DNA of 64,000 bases from Zantedeschia hybrid cultivar (taxonomy: Eukaryota; Streptophyta; Magnoliopsida; Alismatales; Araceae), in assembly GCA_030544215.1 (NCBI GenBank), contig JARZZO010000014.1, positions 17,518,234-17,582,233 of the forward strand, given 5' to 3'. Both the position numbers and the translations under genes were made by a program. The notes beneath the pieces are model-generated. The model did no database searches, was not told where the DNA came from, and saw only the letters and a program-made list of their open reading frames with translations. Shown piece after piece: positions 63,201 through 64,000 of the stretch. How positions within the stretch are numbered: the first letter of the stretch is position 1; the number at the start of each line of letters is the position of its first letter.

Positions 63201-64000
63201 TTAATAAAGAATTATTAAAACCCTTGCTATGGTCGTTAGATTCAAGTTCTGTATGACATTGCTTTTAAAACCATTTTACTCGCAGATACTTGTTGGAAAA
63301 CTTGCCATTGGTATCTTTACTTCCCTGGAGGATGGATTTCCAATTCAATTTCTTGCCCTCATGGGAAGGCAAGCTGCTATTGCTTTAGATAGAATTAACT
63401 GCTAACATCATGTATGGATGCTGAGGCCGTGTGTCTTACAGATGCTGATCAGGTTATGGCGAATTGATGTTAGATGACCACCAGAAGTACCACTGAGGTA
63501 CGTCTCACATTCAAAGGGTGTCTCAGGTCTGGCGTAGTTAGGAGAGGTTTTCCCACGTGGCGTCGGAGGCTACCCTAATTGGATTTGGGGGGTGATGGGG
63601 AGCTTAACGATATGGTGTGTCCTTGAGTAGGACAGCTTCAGGGGAGGGAGTTTCGACACCCTGACTGTGGGTGTCAACACCCAGGAGCCACAGAGCAGCA
63701 GTAGAAGTAGTTTTTGGGGGTGTCAACACCCACAGCCAGGGTGTGACACCCTGGGCGCTCTCTAGAAGCCCACTCACTTGGGGGCATCAACGCCTCCACT
63801 GAGGGTGTTGATACCATCCTGATATAGACCAGTTTGAAGGTGTTTTAGGGTTTTGTTTCAGTGGATCATGTATATTATAATTTGGGGTAAGTGTCTTAAG
63901 AGGTTGGAAACATATGAGGCGGTTGGAGGATTTTGCTAAGGTTGTGTTCTTGTACTGATGTTCTTGAAGAGAATAGTGCAAGGTGGCAGTGAAGGAGTCG
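60219..64000. other. 3' flank of the PPR gene, repeat fragments
   Basis: No further gene supported. Repeat-like pieces: about 61730-61960 resembles a copia-type LTR end (TCTATTTAAAGAGACATGTACTTC...AATGAAGAATAGAAG); at about 61989-62120 GGTGAGAAGCCCCGAGTGAGATGC recurs as GGTGAGACGCCTTGGGTGAGATGC; and a cluster of small palindromes lies at 63650-63815. Confidence 0.4.
63669..63753. repeat. Cluster of GGGTGTCAACACCC palindromes
   Basis: The 14-bp palindrome-like GGGTGTCAACACCC occurs at 63669-63682 and 63718-63731, followed by CAGGGTGTGACACCCTG at 63737-63753. Weaker variants lie on either side (TCGACACCCTGACTGTGGGTGTC from 63653; GAGGGTGTTGATACC near 63800). Confidence 0.75.

Overview
This is a plant nuclear genome segment, most likely from a monocot. 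Exons are GC-rich (hydrolase and AGP genes) inside AT-rich intergenic DNA. Introns are GT-AG, there is a nuclear-type tRNA-Gly, a P-class PPR gene, and large Tat/Ogre-lineage Ty3/gypsy elements, MITEs and a LINE. The species cannot be fixed from the sequence. Several long open frames begin at TTG or GTG, so I re-chose starts and exon limits from ATG codons and splice signals.

Layout. 1-7.7 kb is intergenic with MITEs, including a foldback element at 455-635 with a 9-bp target duplication. 7.75-12.0 kb is a small gene island: a four-exon alpha/beta hydrolase (7882-9290), tRNA-Gly(CCC) on the minus strand (10294-10364) and a GPI-anchored arabinogalactan-type protein (10646-12019). 12.0-14.9 kb is repeat-rich spacer with a decayed LINE tail. 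14.9-45.3 kb is one nested transposon block. An outer Tat-type element on the minus strand (14905-45293, target duplication GTTAT) was invaded by an inner 19.6-kb Ogre/Tat-type element on the plus strand (17494-37134, target duplication GCAGG). 45.3-47.5 kb holds a decayed LTR with primer-site remnant and a solo LTR (46604-47520, target duplication ATTCC) of the outer family. 47.5-53 kb is spacer with two MITEs. 53.9-60.2 kb is a split PPR gene whose long intron carries a LINE endonuclease remnant. The rest is spacer with LTR-like and palindromic pieces.

The inner element is the most interesting part. Beyond gag-protease-RT-RNaseH-RNaseH-integrase on the plus strand, its 3' half carries two spliced minus-strand genes for plant-mobile-domain (PMD) proteins: one of 2 exons (430 codons) and one of 7 exons (702 codons). 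Its non-coding parts, and nowhere else I could see, contain 22 copies of a 34-bp inverted repeat. Its arms resemble TTGAAAGGCGTC and GACGCGTTTTAA, and the spacer is always exactly 10 bp although its sequence differs at every site. Four copies lie in each LTR upstream of the TATA box, three in the 5' leader and eleven around the two antisense genes. I infer a dimeric DNA-binding site recognised by an element-encoded or host factor, possibly for self-regulation or anti-silencing. This is a hypothesis.

The outer element also carries an antisense spliced gene (Transposase_28-like plus coiled coil) with its own TATA box and G-box repeats, and a 3-kb tandem array with a 436-bp higher-order period. 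It has lost protease, RT and RNase H.
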